From contig NZ_UGHR01000001.1 of the NCBI RefSeq assembly GCF_900451195.1, forward strand, positions 2,604,001 to 2,668,000: a DNA stretch of 64,000 bases. Reading direction: 5' to 3'. The stretch comes from Iodobacter fluviatilis. GTDB lineage: Bacteria > Pseudomonadota > Gammaproteobacteria > Burkholderiales > Chitinibacteraceae. This document shows, in pieces, positions 8,586 through 17,460 of the stretch; within the stretch, counting starts at the first letter, position 1; the number at the start of each line of letters is the position of its first letter. Under the pieces are notes generated by a model. It saw only the letters and a program-made list of their open reading frames with translations. It was not told where the DNA came from and searched no databases. Both the position numbers and the translations under genes were made by a program.

Positions 8586-9770
8586 ATGAGTATTTATTTA
8601 AATCAACTGGGTATTATTTGCGCGCTGGGAAATGGCATTGATGATGTGCGCCGGGCGTTGTTTGCGGATGTACCGGGCGGTGTTGCGCCAACGGCATGTC
8701 TGGGTAAAACCCTGTATCTGGGCGTAGTCAATAGCGAGCTTGCTTCGCAAGACACCTTGCCAGCCAAGCTGCACAGCCGCAATAACGCACTACTGCTTAC
8801 CGCGCTGGAACAAATTCGCCCTGAGGTAGACGCGGCCATTGCCCGCTTTGGAGCGGAGCGGATTGGCTTGGTTTTAGGGACCAGCACCTCCGGCATAGGC
8901 GAGGCGCAGGCGGCCATTGCCGAATATCAGGCATCAGGTCAGCTTGCTGAGGGCTTTCATATGGCGCAGCAAGAGCTGGGCTCACCCGCTGCCGCACTCA
9001 GCACTCTCCTGGGCCTTGCAGGCCCGGTGATGGTCATTTCCACCGCATGTTCTTCCAGCGCCAAAGCGATGGCGAGTGCAGCAAGGCTGCTTAATGCAGG
9101 CATGTGTGATGTGGTGATTTGCGGCGGCGTAGATTCGCTGTGCGATTTCACCGTTGCTGGTTTTTCAGCGCTGGAATCGGTCAGTGCAGAGCGCTGCCAG
9201 CCCATGAGCATTCATCGCAGTGGCATTAATATTGGTGAAGGCGCGGCCTTATTTTTAATGAGTAAAGCGCCCGGCCCCGTCGCCTTACTAGGCTGGGGTG
9301 AAAGCTCGGACGCACATCATATTTCAGCGCCCGCACCGGACGGCAAAGGGGCCAGTACCGCCATGCAGGAAGCGCTGCAGCGGGCCGCTCTGCAACCGGC
9401 AGACATTGGCTATATCAATCTGCACGGCACCGCCACACCGCAAAATGATGCAATGGAAAGCCTCGCCATTGGCAAGCTGTTCGGTAGCGATACACCATGC
9501 AGCTCGACCAAGCCTTTAACCGGCCACACGCTGGGTGCTGCGGGTGCCATTGAAGCGGCAATCTGCTGGCTTACCCTCAGCGGCAATCCCACAGGACAAC
9601 TTCCCCCTCACTGGTGGGATGGCGCAAGCGACCCTGCAATGCCCCCTCTGGCACTGGTAAAGCCTGGTCAGTGTACAGAAACTCCCCTGCAATATACGCT
9701 CAGCAATTCCTTTGCATTTGGTGGCAGTAATGCCGTGCTTATTTTTGGAAAAAACCATGCAGCCGATTGA
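8586..9770 (+). CDS. Beta-ketoacyl synthase (aryl-polyene chain extension)
   Basis: 394 residues from ATG 8586. The full KAS I/II triad is present: Cys155 (STACSSSAK), His280 (NLHGTATPQND) and His314 (LTGHTLGAAG), so this is a catalytically competent ketosynthase and not a chain-length factor. In aryl-polyene clusters two or three such enzymes share the condensation steps (ApeO/ApeR-like). Its stop overlaps the dehydratase start. It is set apart from the upstream genes by a 177-bp gap with a degenerate repeat, so it may begin a separate transcript. Confidence 0.88.
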   Translation: MSIYLNQLGIICALGNGIDDVRRALFADVPGGVAPTACLGKTLYLGVVNSELASQDTLPAKLHSRNNALLLTALEQIRPEVDAAIARFGAERIGLVLGTSTSGIGEAQAAIAEYQASGQLAEGFHMAQQELGSPAAALSTLLGLAGPVMVISTACSSSAKAMASAARLLNAGMCDVVICGGVDSLCDFTVAGFSALESVSAERCQPMSIHRSGINIGEGAALFLMSKAPGPVALLGWGESSDAHHISAPAPDGKGASTAMQEALQRAALQPADIGYINLHGTATPQNDAMESLAIGKLFGSDTPCSSTKPLTGHTLGAAGAIEAAICWLTLSGNPTGQLPPHWWDGASDPAMPPLALVKPGQCTETPLQYTLSNSFAFGGSNAVLIFGKNHAAD

Positions 9771-10224
9771 ATACCACATCAGCGAGATCGTGCCGCACTC
9801 CGGCAGGATGCTTTTGCTCGATCGCGCCATCGCTGGGGACGACACGCATTTTGAATGCGAAGTAACCATCGCCGCAGACAATCTGTTTTTTACCGGCACA
9901 GGCGTGGGTGCATGGGCTGGCGTTGAATATATGGCGCAAACCGTAGCCGCATGGGCTGGCTGGCAAGCAAGATTAGCCGGGCAAGTGCCTAAAATCGGTT
10001 TTTTACTGGGCAGCCGCCGCTATAGCTGCAAGGTGAGCGAATTTACCCTAGGCCAAGTGCTCATCATCAAAATTAGCAGAGCCTTTCAGGCCGACAATGG
10101 CCTAGGGCAATTTGATTGTCAGATTTTGATTGAGCAGCAGGAAGTCGCCCAAGCCGCACTCACCGTATTTGAGCCACTGGATGCGAGCGCGTTTTTAGCG
10201 GAGCAAGCGGGTACAACAATATGA
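9757..10224 (+). CDS. Hot-dog 3-hydroxyacyl-ACP dehydratase, ApeP-like
   Basis: 155 residues from ATG 9757, overlapping the ketosynthase by 14 bases. EIVPHSGRMLLLDRAI near the N-terminus is the FabA/FabZ-like helix containing the active-site His; FTGTGVGAWAGVEYMAQTVAAWAGW follows as the central hot-dog helix with its acidic residue. It should dehydrate the 3-hydroxyacyl chain to the conjugated polyene. The next gene (reductase) follows after a repeat. Confidence 0.82.
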   Translation: MQPIEYHISEIVPHSGRMLLLDRAIAGDDTHFECEVTIAADNLFFTGTGVGAWAGVEYMAQTVAAWAGWQARLAGQVPKIGFLLGSRRYSCKVSEFTLGQVLIIKISRAFQADNGLGQFDCQILIEQQEVAQAALTVFEPLDASAFLAEQAGTTI

Positions 10225-10265
10225 GAAAATCGTTCTAAGCAAGAAAAATGGTAAGTGTAAGAGCG

Positions 10266-10386
10266 CTAAATCTTGAACCACAGAGGGCACAGTGACCACA
10301 GAGTTTCACAGAGAAAATCACAAAGATAAACCGGTTTACTCTGTGTTCTCGGTGTCCTCGTTTTACACTGTGATTCAAGGTTTAGC
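10266..10386. repeat. Palindromic intergenic repeat (ACCACAGAG family)
   Basis: Left arm TAAATCTTGAACCACAG pairs imperfectly with right arm CTGTGATTCAAGGTTTA at the other end. Inside are alternating CACAGAG/CTCTGTG motifs. The first 54 or so bases are nearly the same as those of the copy at 15,892. It lies between two genes of one pathway and would fold into a long hairpin in the transcript. Confidence 0.75.
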
Positions 10387-10434
10387 TCCTTGTGCAGACC
10401 CAAATAATTAAAAATACACAATGAGACGCAAGCA

Positions 10435-11166
10435 ATGAGTAACAAAACAATTCTGGTCACAGGCTCCAGCCGGGGTATTGGGCGCGCGATTGCCATGCGG
10501 CTGGCCAAAGATGGCTTTGATATCGTGCTGCATTGCAAGAGCCGCATCGATGCCGCCGAAGTCATCGCAGCCGAAATCACCGCACTGGGCCAAAACAGCC
10601 GTATTTTGCAATTTGATGTGGCTAACCGTACCCAAACAGCAGAAGTTTTACTCGCCGATATCGAAGCGCACGGCTGCTACTACGGCGTGGTTTGTAATGC
10701 GGGTATCGCTATGGATAACGCCTTCCCCGCCATGCCACCGGAAGGCTGGGATGCGGTGATTCATACCAATCTAGATAGCTTTTACAATGTGTTGCACCCG
10801 CTCACCATGCCGATGGTTAGGCAACGAAAACCTGGCCGCATTGTCACGTTATCGTCCGTTTCTGGACTGATCGGCAATCGCGGCCAAGTGAATTACAGCG
10901 CGGCCAAAGCAGGAATTATTGGCGCAAGCAAAGCGCTGGCTGTGGAGCTAGCCAGCCGAGCCATCACTGTAAACTGCGTGGCGCCCGGCCTGATCGACAC
11001 CGAAATGGTGGATGAGCGCGTATTAGAAGAAGCCCTGAAAATCATTCCGGCCAAGCGCATGGGTAAACCTGAAGAAGTTGCCGCAGCCGTCAGCTTTTTA
11101 ATGTCGGAAGATGCCGCCTATATCACACGTCAGGTGATTTCAGTGAATGGAGGCTTGGTAGGATGA
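10435..11166 (+). CDS. 3-oxoacyl-ACP reductase, FabG/ApeQ-like
   Basis: 243 residues of a classical short-chain dehydrogenase. The NADPH site is TGSSRGIGRA near residues 8-17, NAG appears at about residues 87-89, and the catalytic set includes SSVSG and Tyr154-x3-Lys158 (VNYSAAKAG). It should reduce the 3-oxo group between the ketosynthase and dehydratase steps of the polyene. Its stop overlaps the ATG of the next ketosynthase by 4 bases. Confidence 0.88.
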   Translation: MSNKTILVTGSSRGIGRAIAMRLAKDGFDIVLHCKSRIDAAEVIAAEITALGQNSRILQFDVANRTQTAEVLLADIEAHGCYYGVVCNAGIAMDNAFPAMPPEGWDAVIHTNLDSFYNVLHPLTMPMVRQRKPGRIVTLSSVSGLIGNRGQVNYSAAKAGIIGASKALAVELASRAITVNCVAPGLIDTEMVDERVLEEALKIIPAKRMGKPEEVAAAVSFLMSEDAAYITRQVISVNGGLVG

Positions 11167-12389
11167 AACGCGTTGTTATTACCGGCATCGGTGCCATCAG
11201 CCCGCTTGGCCACGACTGGAAGACCGTTGAAGCGGCACTTAAAGCAGGCAAAAATGCCATCCAGGTGATGCCTGAATGGCAAGTTTTTGAAGGGCTAAAT
11301 ACCCAGCTGGGTGCACCTGCAGCGCCCTTTGAGCTGCCTGCGCATTACAACCGCAAAAGCACCCGCAGCATGGGCCGCGTGGCACTGATGGCGACTCGCG
11401 CCAGCGAATTGGCATTGATCGATGCGGGTCTACTGGATGATCCACTGGTCAAAAGCGGCCAGATGGGAATCTCTTATGGCTCCTCTGCCGGCACGCCCAA
11501 AGCGATTGGTGACTTTGGCCGCATGATGGCGGAAAAATCCACCGAAGGCATTAACGCCACCACCTATATCAAAATGATGTCGCACACTGCGGCCGTCAAT
11601 ATCGGCGTATTTTTTGGCATTACCGGCCGGATTATCACCACCTCCAGCGCCTGTACCTCCGGCAGCCAAGGCATAGGCTATGCCTATGAGGCCATCAAAT
11701 TCGGCAAACAAATCGCTATGCTGGCCGGCGGTGCTGAAGAGCTGGACGCCACCGAAGCCGCTGTTTTCGATACCCTATTTGCCACCAGCGTGCAAAACGC
11801 TACGCCCGAAGCTACTCCCCGCCCTTTTGACGGTAAACGTGATGGGCTGGTGATTGGCGAAGGTGCGGGCACACTGGTACTGGAAGAGCTGGAACACGCA
11901 CTGGCGCGCGGCGCGCATATCTATGCAGAAATCATCGGCTTTGGCAGCAATAGCGATGGCTCGCATGTCACACACCCCAATTCGGCCACCATGACCCAGG
12001 CCATCCGTCTGAGCCTTGCAGATGCCGCGCTGCAACCCAAGGACATTGGCTATATCAATGCCCACGGCACCGCCACCGATCATGGCGATATCGCCGAATC
12101 CCACGCCACGCTGGCGGTGTTTGGTGCACAGACCCCCATCAGCTCGCTCAAAAGCTATATGGGCCATACTCTGGGCGCTTGTGGTGCTTTGGAAGCGTGG
12201 ATCAGCATCGAAATGATGAACAGCGGCTGGTTTGCCCCTACCATTAACCTGACAGAGCCAGACGAGCGCTGTGCCCCCTTGGATTACATTACCGGCACGG
12301 GGCGAGCCATCGAATGCGATATCGTCATGAGCAATAACTTTGCCTTTGGCGGGATAAATACATCGCTGATTTTTAAGCGCTGGGGTTGA
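11163..12389 (+). CDS. Beta-ketoacyl-ACP synthase, FabF/ApeR-like
   Basis: 408 residues from ATG 11163. Catalytic Cys164 (SSACTSGSQG), His301 (NAHGTATDH) and His335 (MGHTLGAC) are all present. It is the second full ketosynthase of the cluster and closes the aryl-polyene operon in this window. It is coupled to the reductase by a 4-base overlap. Confidence 0.88.
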   Translation: MKRVVITGIGAISPLGHDWKTVEAALKAGKNAIQVMPEWQVFEGLNTQLGAPAAPFELPAHYNRKSTRSMGRVALMATRASELALIDAGLLDDPLVKSGQMGISYGSSAGTPKAIGDFGRMMAEKSTEGINATTYIKMMSHTAAVNIGVFFGITGRIITTSSACTSGSQGIGYAYEAIKFGKQIAMLAGGAEELDATEAAVFDTLFATSVQNATPEATPRPFDGKRDGLVIGEGAGTLVLEELEHALARGAHIYAEIIGFGSNSDGSHVTHPNSATMTQAIRLSLADAALQPKDIGYINAHGTATDHGDIAESHATLAVFGAQTPISSLKSYMGHTLGACGALEAWISIEMMNSGWFAPTINLTEPDERCAPLDYITGTGRAIECDIVMSNNFAFGGINTSLIFKRWG

Positions 12390-12526
12390 TTGATACCACG
12401 TAGTAAATACCAAATTTTGAAACACAGGGAATCCAAAAGAAAAACTATCAGCAACAATGTGAGCACCAACTGAATGACTTAAACGATTTAAATAATCGTC
12501 CCTTTTAAAACATAAGGTTATCCGTA

Positions 12527-13105
12527 ATGAAATTAGTAATTATGCTTTTAATGCTTGGCTCTGCCACTGTTATGGCAAGCGAAAAAACGTATCTTGAAAC
12601 ACCTGTTCTATATTTGCCGGATGCCAGTGTGATTAAGCGAGTAAAAGAAGAATGCAATGTTGAAGAGCTACTGACTAAACGCGTTGGAAGCAGTTTAGCC
12701 CACCTTAACCGCGCAGAAGGGACCGTATCAGCAGATGTCACTAGAGTTGATGGCAATGTACTACGCCTAAGAATTGCACGAGTTACTGGCGTTGGTGGCG
12801 GTGGGTTTAGCGGTCCTAAATCAATTACTGTAGTTGCAGAGCTTTTAGAAAATGGGAAAGTTCAGCGTCAATCAAGATTAAACCGCTGGTCAGTTGGAGG
12901 ATTCTGGGGTGGTTTTCGTGGCACCTGCTCTATCCTTGATCGCACTGCAATTGCAATCGGTAAAGATTTAGCTCGTTGGGTAAAAGATGCAAGCTACACC
13001 ATTAAAGAAGATGCTGATATTAAAGATGATGCTTCAGCAAAAGAAAATAGTGAGCCATTAGAAAGCACAACAATCAAAAATAGCGAGCCTGCAAAAACCA
13101 GCTAA
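12527..13105 (+). CDS. Secreted protein of unknown function
   Basis: 192 residues. The first 18 or so residues form a signal peptide (KLVIMLLMLGSATVMAS). The mature part has a conserved-looking core with a glycine-rich loop (VTGVGGGGFSGPKS) and WSVGGFWGGFRGTC, and ends in a charged repetitive tail (KNSEP repeated). I do not recognise the family. It stands alone, with lower G+C than the aryl-polyene genes, and faces the riboflavin operon tail to tail. Confidence 0.65.
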   Translation: MKLVIMLLMLGSATVMASEKTYLETPVLYLPDASVIKRVKEECNVEELLTKRVGSSLAHLNRAEGTVSADVTRVDGNVLRLRIARVTGVGGGGFSGPKSITVVAELLENGKVQRQSRLNRWSVGGFWGGFRGTCSILDRTAIAIGKDLARWVKDASYTIKEDADIKDDASAKENSEPLESTTIKNSEPAKTS

Positions 13106-13217
13106 CTTTATATTTATCCGCCAGATAGATGAACCCAAGGAATATATCTATCTGGCCGATTTACAAAGCCTGCCACCTATTTAATGGCATATCCGCTTAA
13201 TCTCTGAGTCTACGGGG

Positions 13218-13925
13218 TTAAGGCTTTTTCAAAGCCACGGTTTCAGCCAGCGCGTAAACATCCACCCCCTGCTGAGCAAGCAGGGCTTCCAGTGCGGGCA
13301 TGAGCACACCAAGTTTTTCTTCCAAGGCATCGCGTACGGTATCGACAACCACTTGTGTGGCACGCTCGATTTCTACGTTAAAGATGCTGCCCACCGCCTT
13401 GCCTTCAAAAATCGTCATGCGGCGGGTTTCGGGAATCAACCATACTTCAAACCAGCAGTCTGTTTTATTGGTTTCAGATACCGTTAGGCTAGCGCCATCC
13501 AAGGCGATATAGCCTTTCGCGAAGATGTATTTCATCCCAGCTTTAGGCACGCCGATTCTGAAGCAGCAGTTTTCATTATCCTTACGAATATCCAAGAGCG
13601 TAGCGGTAAAATCCACATGACCAGAAAGCGGATGGCCGCCAATTTCTGCACCATCTTTAGCGGCGCGTTCGGCATTTACCTGGCTTCCCAGCTGTAATTG
13701 CCCAAGGGAGGTAATGCGCAGGCTTTGCAACATGACATCAAAGCTGGCTTTGTCATCGGCAAAAATTTCAGTCACCGTTAGGCAAACGCCATCAATCGCC
13801 ACGCTGGCACCTAGTTGTATGTCTTTACAAAAGCCAGCCGGAAAGGCGATACGAAATGTCCGCATGCCTTCCCTGTCATCAATCGCTTCAATCTTTGCAA
13901 CGCCCTGCACAATCCCCGTAAACAT
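13218..13925 (-). CDS. ribE: Riboflavin synthase, alpha subunit
   Basis: 235 residues opening with the diagnostic MFTGIVQG. Two lumazine-binding repeats can be seen: VAIDGVCLTVTEI in the first and IALDGASLTVSETN in the second, with IGGHPLSGHVD at the join. It dismutates two 6,7-dimethyl-8-ribityllumazine molecules to riboflavin. The C-terminal tail is about 20 residues longer than many homologues. It is the last gene of nrdR-ribD-zinc ribbon-ribE, starting right after the stop of the small zinc-ribbon gene. Confidence 0.93.
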   Translation of the reverse strand: MFTGIVQGVAKIEAIDDREGMRTFRIAFPAGFCKDIQLGASVAIDGVCLTVTEIFADDKASFDVMLQSLRITSLGQLQLGSQVNAERAAKDGAEIGGHPLSGHVDFTATLLDIRKDNENCCFRIGVPKAGMKYIFAKGYIALDGASLTVSETNKTDCWFEVWLIPETRRMTIFEGKAVGSIFNVEIERATQVVVDTVRDALEEKLGVLMPALEALLAQQGVDVYALAETVALKKP

Positions 13926-14105
13926 TTATTCAGCTTCCTTAAAGAGTTCTGGATTTGCTTCGCGCACACGCTTCGAAGACTTAAGTAAGTTGCAATGATC
14001 ACAAAAATAACTCACCGAGCCACAGGCCGCGACCACATCAAGCGGCCGCTTGCAATCAGGGCAAATTGGCAGCGATTTTTGCTCATTTGTCAGTTTATCC
14101 GGCAT
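13926..14105 (-). CDS. Small zinc-ribbon protein between ribD and ribE
   Basis: 59 residues from ATG at 14105, overlapping the ribD stop by 11 bases. It has two Cys-x2-Cys pairs (CPDC and CDHC) separated by about 20 residues, a zinc-ribbon pattern with a basic tail. It ends where ribE begins, so the three genes are co-translated. Function unknown; a role in riboflavin synthesis or its control would be a guess from position. Confidence 0.7.
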   Translation of the reverse strand: MPDKLTNEQKSLPICPDCKRPLDVVAACGSVSYFCDHCNLLKSSKRVREANPELFKEAE

Positions 14106-15222
14106 AGAATTCCCCAGCATCAGTAAAGCGCAGTGTAAGCCGCAAATCGTCTCCAACTAAGCGACGCTCTACTACCTTAGCTTGTAGCTTGTGGTTTAGA
14201 TCAGTTAAATCAAGTGTAGCGATGCCTTTTGCTGTGTCACCAATGATCACAGGGGCTTGATATAGCAACAATTCATCCACCCATCCCGCTTGAAACAGGC
14301 CACCAACAAGCGTCCCGCCTGCCTCAACCGTGACTTGATTGCAGCCACGCACGGCCAATTCTTGCAGCAGCGCATTTAAATCAACGCGGCCCTGAGCATC
14401 GGCCAGAATCAACACCTCTGCCCCTGCGGCTTCTAAAATATGACGCTTGAGCTTGTTATCCTGAGCCGCAACAATGAGTACACCAGCTTGCTTAAACAAC
14501 TTTGCATCGGGCGGGGTTCTCAGCTGGCTGTCTAGAACCACACGCAGTGGCTGCCGCTCAACTGCAAACTCGCGCACCGTCAGCTGCGGATCATCCGCCA
14601 GCACGGTGCCCACCCCGGTAAGCATCGCGCAGGATCGGGCGCGTAGTTTTTGCACATCGGATCTGGCCGCAGGGCCTGTAATCCACTGGGATTGCCCGTT
14701 AGCCAGCGCCGTACGACCATCTAGGCTGGCGCCCATTTTGACCGTGAGCCAAGGACGGGATCGAACCATGCGGCTGATAAAGCCTTTGTGATGCTCCAGC
14801 GCTGCTGCGTGCAAGACGCCCGAGCTCACTTCAATCCCAGCCGCAGCCAAACGCGCTAAACCTTGCCCCGCCACCAAGGGATTAGGATCGGTCAGTGCGG
14901 CCACCACACGTACAACGCCTGCTTTCACCAAAGCATCGGCGCAAGGCGGTGTGCGGCCATGGTGGCTGCAAGGCTCCAGCGAGACATATGCAGTAGCGCC
15001 GCGAGCCAAATCACCCGCCATACTCAAGGCCATCACCTCGGCATGCGCGCCGGGCGCGCCTTTTACCACACCGCCACCCGCAGGCTGGCTAAAACCCGCC
15101 CCCACCACCTGCCCATTTTTCACCAACACACAACCCACAGAAGGGTTAGGCGTAGCACTATTTTGCCCCAAAGCCGCCTGCTGCAAAGCCAGCTGCATAT
15201 ATTGATGATCGATCACGTTCAT
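14095..15222 (-). CDS. ribD: Bifunctional pyrimidine deaminase/reductase RibD
   Basis: 375 residues from ATG at 15222 with AGGAAA upstream; the longer open frame to 15306 runs into an intergenic repeat and is rejected. The N-terminal deaminase domain has HAEV (zinc His and proton-shuttle Glu) and PCSHHGRTPPCADAL. The C-terminal part is the reductase (TVKMGASLDGRTAL). It performs the second and third steps from GTP to the lumazine precursor. No FMN riboswitch is visible upstream, where the repeat lies. Confidence 0.92.
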   Translation of the reverse strand: MNVIDHQYMQLALQQAALGQNSATPNPSVGCVLVKNGQVVGAGFSQPAGGGVVKGAPGAHAEVMALSMAGDLARGATAYVSLEPCSHHGRTPPCADALVKAGVVRVVAALTDPNPLVAGQGLARLAAAGIEVSSGVLHAAALEHHKGFISRMVRSRPWLTVKMGASLDGRTALANGQSQWITGPAARSDVQKLRARSCAMLTGVGTVLADDPQLTVREFAVERQPLRVVLDSQLRTPPDAKLFKQAGVLIVAAQDNKLKRHILEAAGAEVLILADAQGRVDLNALLQELAVRGCNQVTVEAGGTLVGGLFQAGWVDELLLYQAPVIIGDTAKGIATLDLTDLNHKLQAKVVERRLVGDDLRLTLRFTDAGEFYAG

Positions 15223-15256
15223 AGGTTTCCTAAGCATGAGACAGGCATAACAAAAC

Positions 15257-15367
15257 CCACACCTTGAACCACAAAGAAGGAAACAGTGTTTCACAGAGAA
15301 AACCAAACTTGGACTTTCTCAGTGAAACTATGTGCTCTCGATGTTCTCTGTGGTTCAAGATTTTGTG
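15257..15367. repeat. Palindromic intergenic repeat (ACCACAGAG family)
   Basis: Left arm CACCTTGAACCACAAAG is answered by CTCTGTGGTTCAAGATTTTG on the right, with TTTCACAGAGAAAA and TTTCTCAGTGAAA inside. It lies between nrdR and ribD and would form a long hairpin in the transcript of that operon. Confidence 0.75.
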
Positions 15368-15401
15368 AGCGAGGATAAGCTGTGAAGGTTAAGCGGGCGT
15401 T

Positions 15402-15857
15402 TTATTCCTTACTCACTTCACGAATCACATCGCGGAAATCGTCGACGTCCTGGAAGGAGCGGTATACAGAGGCAAAGCGGATATAGGCGACTTTATCGAG
15501 TTTGGCGAGCTCAGACATCACCATTTCGCCGATCTGGCGACTCATGATTTCTCTGTCGCCCAGCGACAAAGCCTTTTGAATAATTCGAAGAATAGCGTCG
15601 TCCACCAAGGGCGTGGGCACCGGGCGTTTATGCAGGGCGCGCTCAAAGCTGGTGCGGATTTTTTCACGATCGAATTCAGCACGCTGACCATTTTGTTTCA
15701 CCACCTGCGGCAAGCGCACTTCGGCGGTTTCAAAGGTGGTAAAGCGCTTATCACACACAGGGCAACGACGGCGACGGCGCACTAAATCGCCATCATCAGA
15801 TACACGCGAGTCAGCAACCAGCGTATCAGGGGAACCACAGAAGGGGCACTTCATCAC
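15402..15857 (-). CDS. nrdR: Transcriptional repressor NrdR
   Basis: 151 residues, the usual NrdR length. N-terminal zinc ribbon CPFCGSPDT…[12 protein letters not shown], then an ATP-cone domain ([16 protein letters not shown]). NrdR represses ribonucleotide reductase genes in response to ATP/dATP. It sits upstream of ribD, a common neighbour in betaproteobacteria. Confidence 0.95.
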   Translation of the reverse strand: MMKCPFCGSPDTLVADSRVSDDGDLVRRRRRCPVCDKRFTTFETAEVRLPQVVKQNGQRAEFDREKIRTSFERALHKRPVPTPLVDDAILRIIQKALSLGDREIMSRQIGEMVMSELAKLDKVAYIRFASVYRSFQDVDDFRDVIREVSKE

Positions 15858-15891
15858 AACCCCGCAAAGAACAAGAAAATAGAACTGAAAC

Positions 15892-16080
15892 TAAATCTTG
15901 AACCACAGAGGACACAAAGACCACAGAGGGACACAGAGAAAATCAAGGTCAGGCTTAGCTAAAGTCTTTCATGATGTAAGCACCATTTGCCTCTCCCATC
16001 ACTCAGAATTTATCACTCAGTCATGCCGAGGTTTTCTCTGTAAAACGCTGTGCCCTCTGTGCTCTCTGTGGTTTAAGACG
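15892..16080. repeat. Palindromic intergenic repeat (ACCACAGAG family), long-loop copy
   Basis: Left arm TAAATCTTGAACCACAGAG at 15892 is closely similar to the copy at 10,266 over about 54 bases; right arm is CTCTCTGTGGTTTAAGA near 16060-16078. The central loop is about 80 bases of unrelated sequence, longer than in other copies. It separates glyA from nrdR. Confidence 0.75.
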
Positions 16081-16106
16081 TAACAATACTTAAACGATTA
16101 AGTCAA

Positions 16107-17354
16107 TTAAGCGCCGTAAACTGGGAAGCGGGCGGTTAATTCTTTTACTTTTACTGCAACAGCCGCGATATTGGCTTCATCGGCTGGATTATCCAGCACA
16201 TCTGCAATCAGATTCGCGACCTGTACCGCTTCTGCTTCTTTGAAACCACGAGTGGTGATCGCTGGCGACCCGATACGGATACCAGAAGTCACAAACGGGC
16301 TTTCCGGATCATTAGGGATGGCGTTTTTATTCACGGTAATGTGAGCCAAGCCCAGCAGCGCATCTGCAGCCTTACCTGTTAAGCCTTTAGAGCGCAGGTC
16401 TACCAGGAAAACATGCGATTCGGTCCGGCCAGAAATTACACGCAGACCACGTTCGATCAGGGCAGCAGCCATGGCTTGTGCGTTTTTCAGCACTTGCTCT
16501 TGGTAGGTTTTGAATTCTGGTGTTGCTGCTTCTTTAAATGCCACAGCCTTAGCTGCAATCACATGCATCAAAGGGCCGCCTTGCAGCGTTGGGAACACAT
16601 TCGAATTGATCGATTTTTCAAATTCAGCTTTAGCCAAAATCAAACCACCACGCGGGCCGCGCAATGTTTTATGAGTCGTCGATGTTACAAAGTGAGCATG
16701 TGGCACTGGGTTTGGATACACGCCAGCCGCGATCAGGCCAGCGTAATGCGCCATATCCACCATAAAGTAAGCGCCCACCTTGTCGGCGATTTCACGCATA
16801 CGTGCCCAATCAAAGCGCAGCGCGTAAGCAGAAGCACCGCCGATCAAAAGCTTAGGCTTAGTTTCAAGCGCTACGCGTTCCATATCGTCGTAATCAATTT
16901 CTTCGTTTTCGTTCAGGCCGTAAGCCACGATATTAAAGAGCTTACCGGAAAGATTCGCTGGCGAGCCGTGTGTCAGGTGACCACCGTGACCCAGATTCAT
17001 ACCCATTACGGTATCGCCTGGCTTTAAGATGGAGAAATACACAGCTTGGTTGGCTTGCGAGCCGGAATGCGGCTGCACATTGGCGTACTCTGCACCAAAC
17101 AGTGCTTTCACGCGATCAATCGCCAACTGTTCAACGGTATCAACAAATTCACAGCCGCCATAAAAACGCTTACCAGGATAACCTTCAGCGTATTTATTGG
17201 TCAGTTGCGAGCCCTGAGCTTCCATCACCGCTGGGCTGGTGTAGTTTTCTGACGCGATCAGCTCGATATGCTCATGCTGGCGAACAACTTCACCTGCAAT
17301 GGCAGCGGCTAAATCAGGATCGTATTGGGCGATAGTGGCGGACTTGGAGAACAT
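16107..17354 (-). CDS. glyA: Serine hydroxymethyltransferase
   Basis: 415 residues, typical length. The pyridoxal-phosphate lysine lies in [14 protein letters not shown], and the N-terminal part holds [21 protein letters not shown], both signatures of GlyA. It turns serine and tetrahydrofolate into glycine and methylene-tetrahydrofolate. A glyA-nrdR neighbourhood is common in betaproteobacteria. No glycine riboswitch is visible upstream. Confidence 0.96.
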   Translation of the reverse strand: MFSKSATIAQYDPDLAAAIAGEVVRQHEHIELIASENYTSPAVMEAQGSQLTNKYAEGYPGKRFYGGCEFVDTVEQLAIDRVKALFGAEYANVQPHSGSQANQAVYFSILKPGDTVMGMNLGHGGHLTHGSPANLSGKLFNIVAYGLNENEEIDYDDMERVALETKPKLLIGGASAYALRFDWARMREIADKVGAYFMVDMAHYAGLIAAGVYPNPVPHAHFVTSTTHKTLRGPRGGLILAKAEFEKSINSNVFPTLQGGPLMHVIAAKAVAFKEAATPEFKTYQEQVLKNAQAMAAALIERGLRVISGRTESHVFLVDLRSKGLTGKAADALLGLAHITVNKNAIPNDPESPFVTSGIRIGSPAITTRGFKEAEAVQVANLIADVLDNPADEANIAAVAVKVKELTARFPVYGA

Positions 17355-17460
17355 AGAGTTGGCGCTTCCGTAAGTCGGTTGGGAATAGGGAATGCGCAGG
17401 ATTCTACCACGGACGAGGCCTTTTCCAATTGAGGAATTCGCGATTAATCATGATCCTCTT

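Noticed and set aside
15223..15401. FMN riboswitch before ribD
   Set aside because: No conserved FMN-aptamer blocks are visible; the space is filled by the palindromic repeat.
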